Positions 1-7,702 of a DNA stretch of 64,000 nucleotides are shown here, piece by piece; the first letter of the stretch is position 1, and each line of letters starts with the position of its first letter. Position numbers and translations under genes: made by a program. Location of the stretch: positions 1 through 64,000 of the forward strand of contig NZ_PVZF01000012.1 of NCBI RefSeq assembly GCF_003002055.1, in the 5' to 3' direction. The notes below the pieces were generated by a model. The model had not been told where the DNA came from, made no database searches, and saw only the letters and a program-made list of their open reading frames with translations. This DNA comes from Kineococcus rhizosphaerae (GTDB lineage Bacteria > Actinomycetota > Actinomycetes > Actinomycetales > Kineococcaceae).

Positions 1-135
1 CACGCGTTCTACCTGGACTACAAGAACGTCAAGCCCGACTACGTCAAGGCGTGGTGGAACGTGGTGAACTGGGCCGACGCCCAGGCCCGCTTCGAGCGCG
101 CCCGCACGCAGACCGTCGGGCTCATCGTCCCCTGA
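1..135 (+). CDS. Superoxide dismutase (Fe/Mn family), C-terminal 44 residues
   Basis: The window opens inside this gene; only the last 44 codons and the TGA stop are present. The visible residues [19 protein letters not shown] followed by NVVNW match the C-terminal signature of Fe/Mn superoxide dismutases, in which the His belongs to the metal-binding DxWEHAYY segment. The enzyme dismutates superoxide to peroxide and oxygen in the cytosol. Whether Fe or Mn is used cannot be judged from this fragment. The family assignment is firm because the tail is highly conserved; start and regulation lie outside the window. Confidence 0.93.
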   Translation, partial: HAFYLDYKNVKPDYVKAWWNVVNWADAQARFERARTQTVGLIVP

Positions 136-174
136 CCTAGCCGGGGAGCCGGTCGCGGTGGGACGCTCGACCAC

Positions 175-981
175 GTGGACACGTTGACCACCGACCGCGT
201 CGGCGGACTGGCCGTGCGCAGGACCGGGACCGGTGAGCCCGTGCTGATGCTCCACGGGTCCGGCGGGGGACTGCACTCCCTCGCCGGGCTCGCCGCGGAG
301 CTGACCGGGTTCGAGGTGTGGCGCTGCGCCCGCCGCGGCTACCGGCCGAGCCCGGGGTCCTTCGGCCGCAACACGTTCGACAGCGAGGTGCGCGACGTCC
401 GCGCCCTGCTGGAGACCGTGCGCGCCGTCACCGAGTCCGACGTCCACCTCGTCGGCGTCGGCTACGGGGCGAGCCTGGCCCTGCACACGGCGGCGAGCGA
501 ACCGGCGGGCATCCGGTCCCTGGCGCTCGTGGAGCCGCCCGTGCTGCTGGCCGGTCCCCACCTCGAGGCCGTCCTGACCCGCTACCGGGGGCTGGTGGCC
601 GACGGCGACTTCCGCGCCGCGCAGGACCTGCTCTCGCGCGAGGTCGACCGCGTGCCCGAACCGCTGCTCGCGGCGCTGAGCACCCTGGCCGACCCCGACC
701 CGGTGCGGGCCCGGGCCGGGGCCGCCGGGTGGGTCCACGACCTCGAGGCCCTGGCCGGTGACGACGCCGACCCGGCGCGCTGGGTGTCGCTGCGCACGCA
801 GCTGCCCGTGCTGCTCGCGCAGGGCGCCCACAGCCGGGAACCGGTGCCCGCGGGGATGGACGCCCTCGCGGCGGCCCTCCCGCACGCCCGGCGGGTCGTG
901 TGGGAGGGCCAGGTGCACGGCGCCACGGGTGCGGCGCCCGCCGTCGTCGCGCGGACGCTGCGCGAGTTCTACTCGGCCTGA
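175..981 (+). CDS. Alpha/beta-hydrolase-fold protein lacking the Ser nucleophile
   Basis: A 268-residue protein with the alpha/beta-hydrolase layout: an oxyanion-type LHGSGGG near residues 26-32, a nucleophile-elbow strand at residues 92-98 and a C-terminal histidine in GQVHGATG (H248). The elbow reads GVGYG where active members have G-x-S-x-G, so residue 96 is Gly in place of the catalytic Ser. It may be a non-catalytic or differently catalytic fold member; substrate unknown. The start is GTG. A GACGCT box 7 nt upstream would fit a leaderless transcript, and no good ribosome site is seen. Its 3' end overlaps the opposing ABC-ATPase gene by 13 nt. A second protein with the same defect lies at 16938-17762. 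Confidence 0.8.
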   Translation: MDTLTTDRVGGLAVRRTGTGEPVLMLHGSGGGLHSLAGLAAELTGFEVWRCARRGYRPSPGSFGRNTFDSEVRDVRALLETVRAVTESDVHLVGVGYGASLALHTAASEPAGIRSLALVEPPVLLAGPHLEAVLTRYRGLVADGDFRAAQDLLSREVDRVPEPLLAALSTLADPDPVRARAGAAGWVHDLEALAGDDADPARWVSLRTQLPVLLAQGAHSREPVPAGMDALAAALPHARRVVWEGQVHGATGAAPAVVARTLREFYSA

Positions 982-1748
982 TCCTTCAGCATCCGCGCCA
1001 GGAAGGCGCGGGTGCGTTCCTCGCGCGGGTTGCCGATGACGTCGGCCGGGGCCCCGCGCTCGACGACGACGCCGCCGTCCATGAAGACGACCTGGTCGGC
1101 GACGTCGCGCGCGAACGCGACCTCGTGGGTGACGACGACCATCGTCGTGCCGTCGGCGGCGAGTTCGCGCATGACGGCCAGCACCTCGCCCACGAGCTCG
1201 GGGTCCAGCGCCGACGTCGGCTCGTCGAACAGCATCAGCTTGGGCTGCATGGCCAGGGCCCGCGCGATGGCCACGCGCTGCTGCTGACCACCGGACAGCT
1301 GTGCCGGGTAGTTCTGCGCCCGGTCGGCCAGCCCGACCCGTTCGAGCAGTTCGGTGGCCCGCCGCCGCGCGTCGGCCCTGGAGACCCCGCGCACCTTCAC
1401 GGGCGCCTCCACGACGTTCTCCAGCGCGCTCATGTGCGGGAACAGGTTGAACCGCTGGAACACCATGCCGATGTCGCGGCGCTGCCGGGCGATCTCCTTG
1501 TCGGTCAGCCGGTGCAGCCGGCCGTCGCGCTCGGCCAGACCGACGAGGTCGCCGTCGACCCAGATCCGCCCCGCGTCGATGCGCTCCAGGGAGTTGATGC
1601 AGCGCAGGAACGTCGTCTTGCCCGACCCCGAGGGTCCCAGCAGGCACACGACCTGCCCGGCGTGGACGTCCAGGTCGATGCCTTTGAGCACCTCGACGTG
1701 CCCGAAGTTCTTGTGGACGTTGCGGGCCTTGACCAGCGGTTCGCTCAC
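969..1748 (-). CDS. Polar amino-acid ABC transporter, ATP-binding protein
   Basis: A 259-residue ABC ATPase of the GlnQ/HisP type that energises import by the permease encoded just upstream. It has Walker A GPSGSGKT, a Q-loop in [12 protein letters not shown], signature LSGGQQQR, Walker [13 protein letters not shown] and the H-loop VTHE, which is a complete set. The GTG start (1748) overlaps the TGA of the permease gene (GTGA), so translation is probably coupled; the open frame continues upstream but there only shadows the permease. It is the third gene of a three-gene importer operon (binding protein, permease, ATPase). The substrate (glutamate, glutamine or another polar amino acid) is inferred from the family. 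Confidence 0.93.
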   Translation of the reverse strand: MSEPLVKARNVHKNFGHVEVLKGIDLDVHAGQVVCLLGPSGSGKTTFLRCINSLERIDAGRIWVDGDLVGLAERDGRLHRLTDKEIARQRRDIGMVFQRFNLFPHMSALENVVEAPVKVRGVSRADARRRATELLERVGLADRAQNYPAQLSGGQQQRVAIARALAMQPKLMLFDEPTSALDPELVGEVLAVMRELAADGTTMVVVTHEVAFARDVADQVVFMDGGVVVERGAPADVIGNPREERTRAFLARMLKDQAE

Positions 1749-2716
1749 TTCGCACCCCCCGGCCCCAGCGAGACCCCGGCCGCGGCGGGACGCTGCTGCG
1801 GGGCGTTGCCGCCGTACCCGCGGCTGAACCGCTTCTCCAGGAAGTACTGCCCGACCATCAGCACCGACGTCGCGATGAGGTAGTACGCCACGGCGGCCAT
1901 GTTGCCCGCCATGACCTCGAACGTCCGGTTCTTGATGTTCGTGACGCGGAAGAACAACTCGGTCTGGACCGGGATGGCGGCCAGCAGCGACGTGTCCTTG
2001 AGCATGGCGATGACCTCGTTGCCCGTGGGCGGCACGATGACCCGCATCGCCTGCGGCAGCACGACCCGGCGCATCGCCAGGCCCCTCGACATGCCCAGCG
2101 CCTCGGCGGCCTCGTGCTGACCGCGGTCCACGCTGAGCAGCCCCGCGCGGGAGATCTCGGCCATGTACGCGGCCTCGGAGACCCCCAGCCCGACGATGCC
2201 GCCGAACACCCCGCCGAACAGGGCGTACAGCGTCGTCTGCGACACCGTGAGCAGCCGCAGGTCGGGCGTGCCGAACCACTGCGCCAGCAGGAAGTCGAAG
2301 GGGATCCCGACGGACAGGCCCGTGGCGAACAGCGCGCCCAGGCCGCCGGTGATCGACAGCAGCACGTAGCGCGGGACGGCGCGGAAGAACCACGTGAACG
2401 TCCACGCCACCCCGGCCAGGACCTTGTTGTCGCTCAGGCGCAGGATCGCCAGCAGCACCCCGCCGACGATCCCGATGACCATGGCGCACACCGTCGTGAA
2501 CAGCGTCCCGACGAGGAAACCCCGGATGACGATGGTCTGGTTCATCACCTCGAGGGTGAAGGGCCAGTTGAAGTTCGAGTTGGTCAGGAGCAGGTGCGCC
2601 AGCATGAGGACCAGCACCGCGATGACCGCGATGACGACCCAGCGCCACGGGTGGCGCACCTCGACCGCGTCGATGCGGCCGGGGCGCTCCTCCTCCTGCG
2701 TGGGCTGCGACGTCAC
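1745..2716 (-). CDS. Polar amino-acid ABC transporter, permease
   Basis: A 323-residue inner-membrane permease of the HisM/GlnP family. After a charged cytoplasmic N-terminus (about 30 residues) it has a first helix in [20 protein letters not shown], then several more helices. The EAA-type cytoplasmic loop is visible near [20 protein letters not shown] and contacts the ATPase. A single permease gene suggests a homodimer. The GTG start at 2716 shares the GTGA overlap with the stop of the binding-protein gene, and its own stop overlaps the ATPase start in the same way. A much longer open frame exists upstream but runs antiparallel in register with the binding-protein gene and is not real. Confidence 0.92.
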   Translation of the reverse strand: MTSQPTQEEERPGRIDAVEVRHPWRWVVIAVIAVLVLMLAHLLLTNSNFNWPFTLEVMNQTIVIRGFLVGTLFTTVCAMVIGIVGGVLLAILRLSDNKVLAGVAWTFTWFFRAVPRYVLLSITGGLGALFATGLSVGIPFDFLLAQWFGTPDLRLLTVSQTTLYALFGGVFGGIVGLGVSEAAYMAEISRAGLLSVDRGQHEAAEALGMSRGLAMRRVVLPQAMRVIVPPTGNEVIAMLKDTSLLAAIPVQTELFFRVTNIKNRTFEVMAGNMAAVAYYLIATSVLMVGQYFLEKRFSRGYGGNAPQQRPAAAGVSLGPGGAK

Positions 2717-3645
2717 GACGCCGCGGGGTTGACCGGGAACTCGGTCACGGCGCCGCTCTCGCCACCCCACGGCGCCAGTGCGGCCTCGTAGGAACCGTCC
2801 TTCGCGATCTCCTCCAGGGCCTTGGACACGGCGTTCGCGGCGTCCGTCTCGGCCTTGGGCAGGACGATCCCGTACGGGGCGGAGTCGTAGACCTTGCCGG
2901 ACAGCTCCAGCTTGTCGCCGGTCTGCTTCACCGCGTAGGCGGCGATGGGGGAGTCGGCCAGCATGCCCGCCGCGCGGCCCTGGACGACGGCCGCGGTGGC
3001 GTCCTCCTGGGAGTCGAAGGACAGCACCTGGATCTCCGGCTCGCCGGCGTCGGTGCAGGCCTTCTGCCGCACGGGCAGGTCGTCGTCGGACTGGGTCGTG
3101 CCGGTCTGCACGGAGACGATCTGGCCGCAGGCGTTGTCGGGGTCGATCTTCTTCGGGTTGCCCTTGGCGACGACCCACTGGGTGCCGGCGTTGTAGTACT
3201 GGACCATGTTCACCTGCTCCAGGCGGGCGGAGGTGATGGTGAACGAGGAGATCGCCGCGTCGTAGCGGTTGCTGGCCACACCGGTCAGCAGGGAGTCGAA
3301 GCTGGCGTTGGAGTACTCGACCTTGACGCCGAGCTTGGCGCCGACGGCGTTCATGAGGTCGATGTCCATGCCCTTGACGGTCGTGCCGTCGAGGAACTCG
3401 TTGGGGGCGTACTCGGCGTTGGTGCCGACGCGCAGGGTGCCGGAGCTCTGGACCGACTCAGGCAGCATCGCCTTCAGCGCAGGGTCGGCGGTCGCCGCCG
3501 AGCTCGCCTTCGTGGTGGTCGTCGAGGAGCTGGTGGCGTCCCCCGACAGGGTGTTCGAGCCGCAGCCGGCGGCGGTGAGGCCGACGACGGCGACGGCTCC
3601 CAGAGCGCCCAGGAACGGACGGCGGGCGGTGGGTCGAGCAGGCAC
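2713..3645 (-). CDS. Polar amino-acid ABC transporter, substrate-binding lipoprotein
   Basis: A 310-residue extracytoplasmic solute-binding protein (SBP family 3). It has a basic N-terminus with twin Arg, a hydrophobic stretch and a lipobox LTAAGC, giving a lipid-anchored Cys28, then a Ser/Thr-rich spacer. The mature part carries the family signature [16 protein letters not shown] and the D-Y/F-D-A-x-I-S segment ([12 protein letters not shown]). I chose GTG 3645 because GGAGG lies 5 nt upstream (+ strand 3651-3655); an in-frame GTG at 3678 would bury that ribosome site in the coding region. It is the first gene of the importer operon. Confidence 0.92.
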   Translation of the reverse strand: MPARPTARRPFLGALGAVAVVGLTAAGCGSNTLSGDATSSSTTTTKASSAATADPALKAMLPESVQSSGTLRVGTNAEYAPNEFLDGTTVKGMDIDLMNAVGAKLGVKVEYSNASFDSLLTGVASNRYDAAISSFTITSARLEQVNMVQYYNAGTQWVVAKGNPKKIDPDNACGQIVSVQTGTTQSDDDLPVRQKACTDAGEPEIQVLSFDSQEDATAAVVQGRAAGMLADSPIAAYAVKQTGDKLELSGKVYDSAPYGIVLPKAETDAANAVSKALEEIAKDGSYEAALAPWGGESGAVTEFPVNPAAS

Positions 3646-3650
3646 GGGAA

Positions 3651-3655
3651 CCTCC
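3651..3655 (-). promoter_or_regulatory. Ribosome binding site deciding the SBP start
   Basis: GGAGG on the minus strand, 5 nt before GTG 3645. It fixes the start of the substrate-binding lipoprotein and excludes the in-frame GTG 33 nt upstream. The 100-nt gap to the phosphatase gene (3646-3745) shows no convincing promoter. Confidence 0.7.
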
Positions 3656-3745
3656 GGGGACGGGAGTGGAGCGTGCACAGTGTGGACCAGGTGGGCCCCG
3701 GACCGTGCATCCTGCGCGGTGTCACCCCCGTTCGTAACGCACTCG

Positions 3746-5491
3746 TCACACGGACGCGCGATCCCGGACCGGTTCCCGGGCGGGGGCGTGCACGACGGGT
3801 GTCCGCAACCGGCGGGTCAGGGTGCGCCGCAACCGGGGGCGGTCCTGGCTGCGGCCCGCGTGGTCGACCTGCACGTCGACGGCCCCGTCCGGGCCCAGGA
3901 CGACGGTCGTGACCCCGTTGTCGAACCACGGCCCGTGCTCGACCCGCCACGCCACGTCGGGTCCGCGGACCCCCGCCAGCAGGGACAGGCCCCGCAGCAG
4001 CCCGCGCACGGGCGCGCGGTCCAGGAGGCGGTTGGCGACCTTCATCCCGCGCTCGAGCGGGTTGCGGAAGGGGGACATGACGAGCTGGTGGACCACCGTG
4101 CGGGCGGGGTCCACCCCGGGGACGCGGACCTGCGCGGTGTAGCTGCAGTGCACGTCGCCCGACAGCAGCAGCACGCTGGCCGGGGCCCGCGGGATGCGTC
4201 CCACCTCCCCGAGCAGGTCGACGAGCTGGCCGAACGAGCGCCCGAACGCGGCCCAGTGCTCCAGGTCGGCGGCCTGGCGCAGCGCCTCGGCCCAGCCGGC
4301 GGCGCGGGCGCCGAACCGGCCGTCGGCCACGGCCTCGTCGAACGCCTCGGCGTGGTGGATCCCGTGCAGCAGGAAGGCGGGCAGGGTGGTGGCCAGCAGC
4401 AGGTGCCGCGCCCCCGGGGCCAGCGCCCGGGCCCGGACCCACTCCCACTCCGTGGCGTCGGTCATGTACCGCGCCCCCGGCTCCAGGCGCCGCGAGCAGC
4501 GCGAGTCGATCGCCACCAGCCGGGCCGCCCCCAGCTCGCGCGTGAAGCTCCAGCGCGCCGTGGACGGGTCGGCGTCGGCGCCCCACGCGAACGCGTCCAG
4601 CAGCGCGTCGCGCTCGTCGTCGTCGGCGGTCGCGCGCAGCGTCCGGTACAGCCGGTCCTCGGCCAGCTCGGTCGGCGACAGGTTGCCCAGGTGCTGGTAG
4701 ACCCAGTAGCTGGCGAAGGCGCCCGTCACCCGGTCGCGCCACCACGGCCGCCGCCGGACCTCCTCGCGCCAGGCCTGCGAGGTGTTCCAGTCGTCGCGCA
4801 GGTCGTGGTCGTCGAGCAGCATGCACGTGGGGACGGTCGACATCAGCCAGCGCACCGGGTCCGGGCCCCACGTCTCGTGGTAGAGCCAGGTGTACTCCTC
4901 GAAGTCGCCGATCTCGTCGCGCACCTCCGGGGACCCCTCGGGCCGGCCGTCGTTGCGCTCCCGCAGCCGGTCCACGATCCCCGGGTTCGGGTCGTCGGCG
5001 TACACCTGGTCACCGACGAACAGCAGCACGTCCGGGGCCTCGGCCCCGTCGAGCACGATGCCGTGCGCCAGGGCCGACAGCGCGTCCACCCCCACCAGCC
5101 GCGTCGACTCCTCGCCGTCGTCGCCGGCGCGGCGGCACGACCCGAAGGCCAGCCGCACCGGGTCCCCGGGCGCCGGGGTGCTGATCCGGCTGGCCGGCCA
5201 GTCCCACACCGGCGGCCACAGCCGTTCCTCCTGCCCGTCCACCTCCTGGGACACGCCGTAGGGCAACGACTCCCCGGTGGGCAGCCCGTCGACGACGACG
5301 AGCGCGAAGTGGTGACCGTGCAGGCTCAGGGTCGGCTCCGACCCGCGCCGGGTCGACCCGTCGGGCAGTTCGACGTCGACGTGGACGTGGCCGGGGGCGG
5401 CGACCTCCACCCACACGGTGGCGCTCGTCGCGTCGACGTGGCGCAGGACCGGTCCGAGCAGCGGCAGGGGCACCGGGCCATGCTGGACCAT
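3746..5491 (-). CDS. PhoD-like metallophosphoesterase
   Basis: A 581-residue protein of the alkaline phosphatase D / PhoD-like superfamily. An N-terminal beta domain (about 1-110) precedes the metallophosphatase core, where FGSCRRAG, LLFVGDQVYADD, LLDDHDLRDDWN and LSGDVHCSYTAQV supply the dinuclear metal ligands. No Sec or Tat signal is seen, so it is probably cytosolic, unlike classical secreted PhoD. It would hydrolyse phosphomono- or diesters; the substrate is unknown. The ATG start at 5491 sits inside a CCATGG and overlaps by 2 nt the ATG of the divergent ATPase gene. Upstream in-frame codons are shadows of that gene. No strong ribosome site is visible, so the start is moderately sure. 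Confidence 0.88.
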   Translation of the reverse strand: MVQHGPVPLPLLGPVLRHVDATSATVWVEVAAPGHVHVDVELPDGSTRRGSEPTLSLHGHHFALVVVDGLPTGESLPYGVSQEVDGQEERLWPPVWDWPASRISTPAPGDPVRLAFGSCRRAGDDGEESTRLVGVDALSALAHGIVLDGAEAPDVLLFVGDQVYADDPNPGIVDRLRERNDGRPEGSPEVRDEIGDFEEYTWLYHETWGPDPVRWLMSTVPTCMLLDDHDLRDDWNTSQAWREEVRRRPWWRDRVTGAFASYWVYQHLGNLSPTELAEDRLYRTLRATADDDERDALLDAFAWGADADPSTARWSFTRELGAARLVAIDSRCSRRLEPGARYMTDATEWEWVRARALAPGARHLLLATTLPAFLLHGIHHAEAFDEAVADGRFGARAAGWAEALRQAADLEHWAAFGRSFGQLVDLLGEVGRIPRAPASVLLLSGDVHCSYTAQVRVPGVDPARTVVHQLVMSPFRNPLERGMKVANRLLDRAPVRGLLRGLSLLAGVRGPDVAWRVEHGPWFDNGVTTVVLGPDGAVDVQVDHAGRSQDRPRLRRTLTRRLRTPVVHAPAREPVRDRASV

Positions 5492-6257
5492 GGTCACCGT
5501 GACGGCCACCGTGACCGGGCGCCCACGGCCCGACCGCCTCGTGCGGCGGGTCCAGCCGCTGCCGGGGACGGCACCCGACCCCGGCACGTGGCCCGACACC
5601 GTCCCGGCCGTGGCGCAGCTGCTGACGCGCGGTCTCGACCTGCCGGCCGGCGTGACGTTCCTCGTGGGGGAGAACGGGGCGGGCAAGTCCACCCTCGTCG
5701 AGGCCGTCGCGCAGGCCGTCGGCGTGCCCGCCGAGGGCGGGCTGCGGCGGCACGCGCCCGGCCGGGACGAGCCGCAGGTCGACGCCTCCGGGCTCGGGGA
5801 CCGCCTGCAGGTGGTGCGCGGCACGTCCCGGTTCCGGGAGGCGTTCTTCCTGCGCGCCGAGACGATGCACCGGTTCTACTCCTGGCTGCGGGAGGTCGGC
5901 TCCGAGGCGCACTCCGGTCTGCACGAGCTGAGTCACGGCGAGTCGTTCCTGGACGTCCTGGGCGCGGGCTGGATGCGGCACGTCGGGCTGCTGCTGCTCG
6001 ACGAGCCGGAGTCGGCGCTGTCGTTCGGCAACCAGCTCGTCCTGGGGGCGGCCTTCGCGCGGATGGCCGCCGAGGGCCGGCAGGTGCTGTGCGCGACGCA
6101 CTCGCCGCTGCTGACGGCCCTGCCGGGCGCGCGGATCCTGCAGGTCGACGGGAACGGACTGACCCGGGTGGACGATTGGGAGGACCTCGCGGTCGTCAGG
6201 GACTGGCGGTTCTTCCTGGACGCCCCGGACCGCTACTGGCGCCGGGTCCTGGATTGA
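5490..6257 (+). CDS. Predicted ABC-type AAA ATPase (COG3910-like)
   Basis: A 255-residue soluble P-loop ATPase resembling stand-alone predicted ATPases of the COG3910 type. Walker A is GENGAGKS (about residues 56-63), a signature-like HGESFLDVL comes later, Walker B is LLLLDEPESALS, and a His switch lies in CATHSPLL. It has no transmembrane domain and no permease neighbour, so it is not a transporter subunit by context; the role is unknown. The ATG at 5490 overlaps the start codon of the divergent phosphoesterase gene. The stop lies 62 nt inside the opposing kinase-like gene. An in-frame start at 5418 is possible but would encode phosphoesterase antisense. Confidence 0.82.
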   Translation: MVTVTATVTGRPRPDRLVRRVQPLPGTAPDPGTWPDTVPAVAQLLTRGLDLPAGVTFLVGENGAGKSTLVEAVAQAVGVPAEGGLRRHAPGRDEPQVDASGLGDRLQVVRGTSRFREAFFLRAETMHRFYSWLREVGSEAHSGLHELSHGESFLDVLGAGWMRHVGLLLLDEPESALSFGNQLVLGAAFARMAAEGRQVLCATHSPLLTALPGARILQVDGNGLTRVDDWEDLAVVRDWRFFLDAPDRYWRRVLD

Positions 6258-6903
6258 GCGCCCAGCCGCCGGGGACGACTGGGGGGACCTCCCGGCGCCC
6301 GCGCCGGGGGACGAGGGAGGCGATCACCCGCGCCCGCTCCCACGGGCGCTGACCGGCGACGAACGGTCGCTCCTCGCGCTCCCACTCGTTCCAGAACGCC
6401 ACGGTCTGCGCCGGGTCGCCGTCGACGCCGGAGGCGACGTCGCGCGCCAGGCCGCGCTCGCGGGCCAGGACGTGGTCGGACTGCACCCGCACGACGGCGT
6501 CGAGGAGACCGGCGACCTCGCGCCGTCCTGCGCCGACGCCCTCGACGAGCAGCAGGTCCACGCCCGCGGGGACCTCGACGGCCCCGGCCCTGCCGTGCGG
6601 GGCCCAGCCCGGCGGCACGTGGGCGACGTCACGGCCCGCGCGCCAGGGCCGGAGGACACCGTCGGCCAGCAGGCCGGCCCAGCCGAAGAACGAGTGGTGC
6701 CAGGCGAGGTCGTCGGTGTGGACGACCGCGGCCCGCAGACCGCGCCGCTGCGCCTCCTCGCGCAGCAGCCCGGCCAGCGTCGTCTTGCCCGAGGCGCTGC
6801 GGCCGTCCACCGCCACGACCCCGGTCCCGGTCAGGTCGAGGACGTCACCGGGTGCGGCGGGCCGCCACGGGCCCGCCGCCGGTTCGTCCTCGTGCAGCTC
6901 CAC
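6196..6903 (-). CDS. Uridine-kinase-like P-loop protein
   Basis: A 235-residue P-loop protein resembling uridine kinases (COG0572-like). It has Walker A GRSASGKTT near residues 35-43, a strand ending in VHTDDLAWHHSFFGW at the substrate position, and LLLVEGVGAG as the Walker-B-like strand. Kinases of this type phosphorylate uridine or related small molecules; many actinobacterial relatives have no tested substrate. The gene follows the SGNH gene with a 21-nt gap, so they are probably co-transcribed. The last roughly 20 codons overlap the 3' end of the convergent ATPase gene and encode a low-complexity Gly/Pro tail, which may be dispensable. The GTG start has only a weak ribosome site. Confidence 0.75.
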   Translation of the reverse strand: MELHEDEPAAGPWRPAAPGDVLDLTGTGVVAVDGRSASGKTTLAGLLREEAQRRGLRAAVVHTDDLAWHHSFFGWAGLLADGVLRPWRAGRDVAHVPPGWAPHGRAGAVEVPAGVDLLLVEGVGAGRREVAGLLDAVVRVQSDHVLARERGLARDVASGVDGDPAQTVAFWNEWEREERPFVAGQRPWERARVIASLVPRRGRREVPPVVPGGWALNPGPGASSGPGRPGRTASP

Positions 6904-6924
6904 CAGGGCCGACTCAGGGCCGGG

Positions 6925-7527
6925 TCACGGCTGGGGGACGCCCAGCCAGTCGTACCAGCCGCTGTGCAGCACCAGCCACGCCAGCAGGCCGTACCCGGCC
7001 TGGCCGGGGTGGACGCCGTCGGAGGCGGCGAGGTCGGCGTACCAGTCCTCGTGCTCCAGCAGCGGGGAGAAGGTGTCGACGTAGGCGATCCGGCGGCGCG
7101 CGCAGACGTCCGCGAACGCGTCGGCGAGGTCGCCGATGCGGTCGTTGCGCTCGGCGTCCGAGACGGGCGTGGGACCCACGACGAGGGTCGGCAGGCCGCG
7201 GGCCTCGCACTCGTCGAGGACGTTGGCCAGGTTCAGGCGGCTGCGCGCCAGGGTCGTGCCCGCGTCGAGGTCGGCGTGGCCGAGGCCCACGACGAGGCGG
7301 TGCTCGTCGCCGCCGACGAACCGGCGGGAGGTCTCCTCGCGCCAGCGGTTGTTCAGCTCCGTCGTCGTCTCACCCGGGACCCCGAGGGGGAAGAACGTGA
7401 CGTCGCGGTCCTCGCGGGGCGTGCGGGCCGAGACCCGGCCCACCCAGCCCAGGGCGCGGGGGTCGCCGACACCCGTCACGAACTCGTCGCCGATCAGGCA
7501 CACCCGCACGTCGTAGCGGCCGTTCAC
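6925..7527 (-). CDS. SGNH/GDSL-fold protein with Glu replacing the nucleophilic Ser
   Basis: A 200-residue protein with SGNH-hydrolase architecture. Block I reads LIGDEFVTGVGD where active GDSL enzymes have GDS, so Glu15 replaces the serine. The expected G-x-N-D block III is GHAD (residues 83-86). The C-terminal block V DGVHP (D170, H173) is intact. It is probably a diverged family member whose catalytic use of the site, if any, is not by serine esterase chemistry. GTG 7527 is preceded by GAGGA 6 nt upstream. It is first in a pair with the kinase-like gene. Function unknown. Confidence 0.75.
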   Translation of the reverse strand: MNGRYDVRVCLIGDEFVTGVGDPRALGWVGRVSARTPREDRDVTFFPLGVPGETTTELNNRWREETSRRFVGGDEHRLVVGLGHADLDAGTTLARSRLNLANVLDECEARGLPTLVVGPTPVSDAERNDRIGDLADAFADVCARRRIAYVDTFSPLLEHEDWYADLAASDGVHPGQAGYGLLAWLVLHSGWYDWLGVPQP

Positions 7528-7587
7528 TGCTGGTCCTCGCTCACGCGGGTGGTGCTCCTCTGGAGAAGGGGGGAGATGCTCGGGGCG

Positions 7588-7593
7588 AGGATA
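7588..7593 (-). promoter_or_regulatory. Putative -10 box for the SGNH-kinase pair
   Basis: TATCCT on the minus strand would start transcription near 7580, leaving a leader of about 50 nt with the GAGGA ribosome site. No clear -35 is visible. Confidence 0.4.
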
Positions 7594-7655
7594 GTCGCTC
7601 GCACCGCGGGCCCACGTCGTCGTCCCGCCGGGCGGGTGGGCCGGGAACGACGAAA

Positions 7656-7681
7656 CCCCGCCACCCGCGAGGGTGACGGGG
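7656..7681 (-). terminator. Hairpin terminator downstream of kgd
   Basis: CCCCGCCACC pairs with GGGTGACGGGG across a GCGA loop with one mismatch, followed on the minus strand by GTTTCGTC. It sits 22 nt past the kgd stop and is the only strong structure in the 175-nt gap before the SGNH gene. Confidence 0.65.
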
Positions 7682-7702
7682 CTCGCCCGGTGGACGACTT
7701 CC

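Noticed and set aside
969-2648. Apparent 559-residue fusion of permease and ATPase
   Set aside because: The N-terminal half reads the permease gene in the wrong frame; the real ATPase begins at GTG 1748.
3269-6352. 1027-codon plus-strand open frame
   Set aside because: Antisense to the binding-protein and PhoD-like genes; Pro/Arg/Val-rich with no motif.
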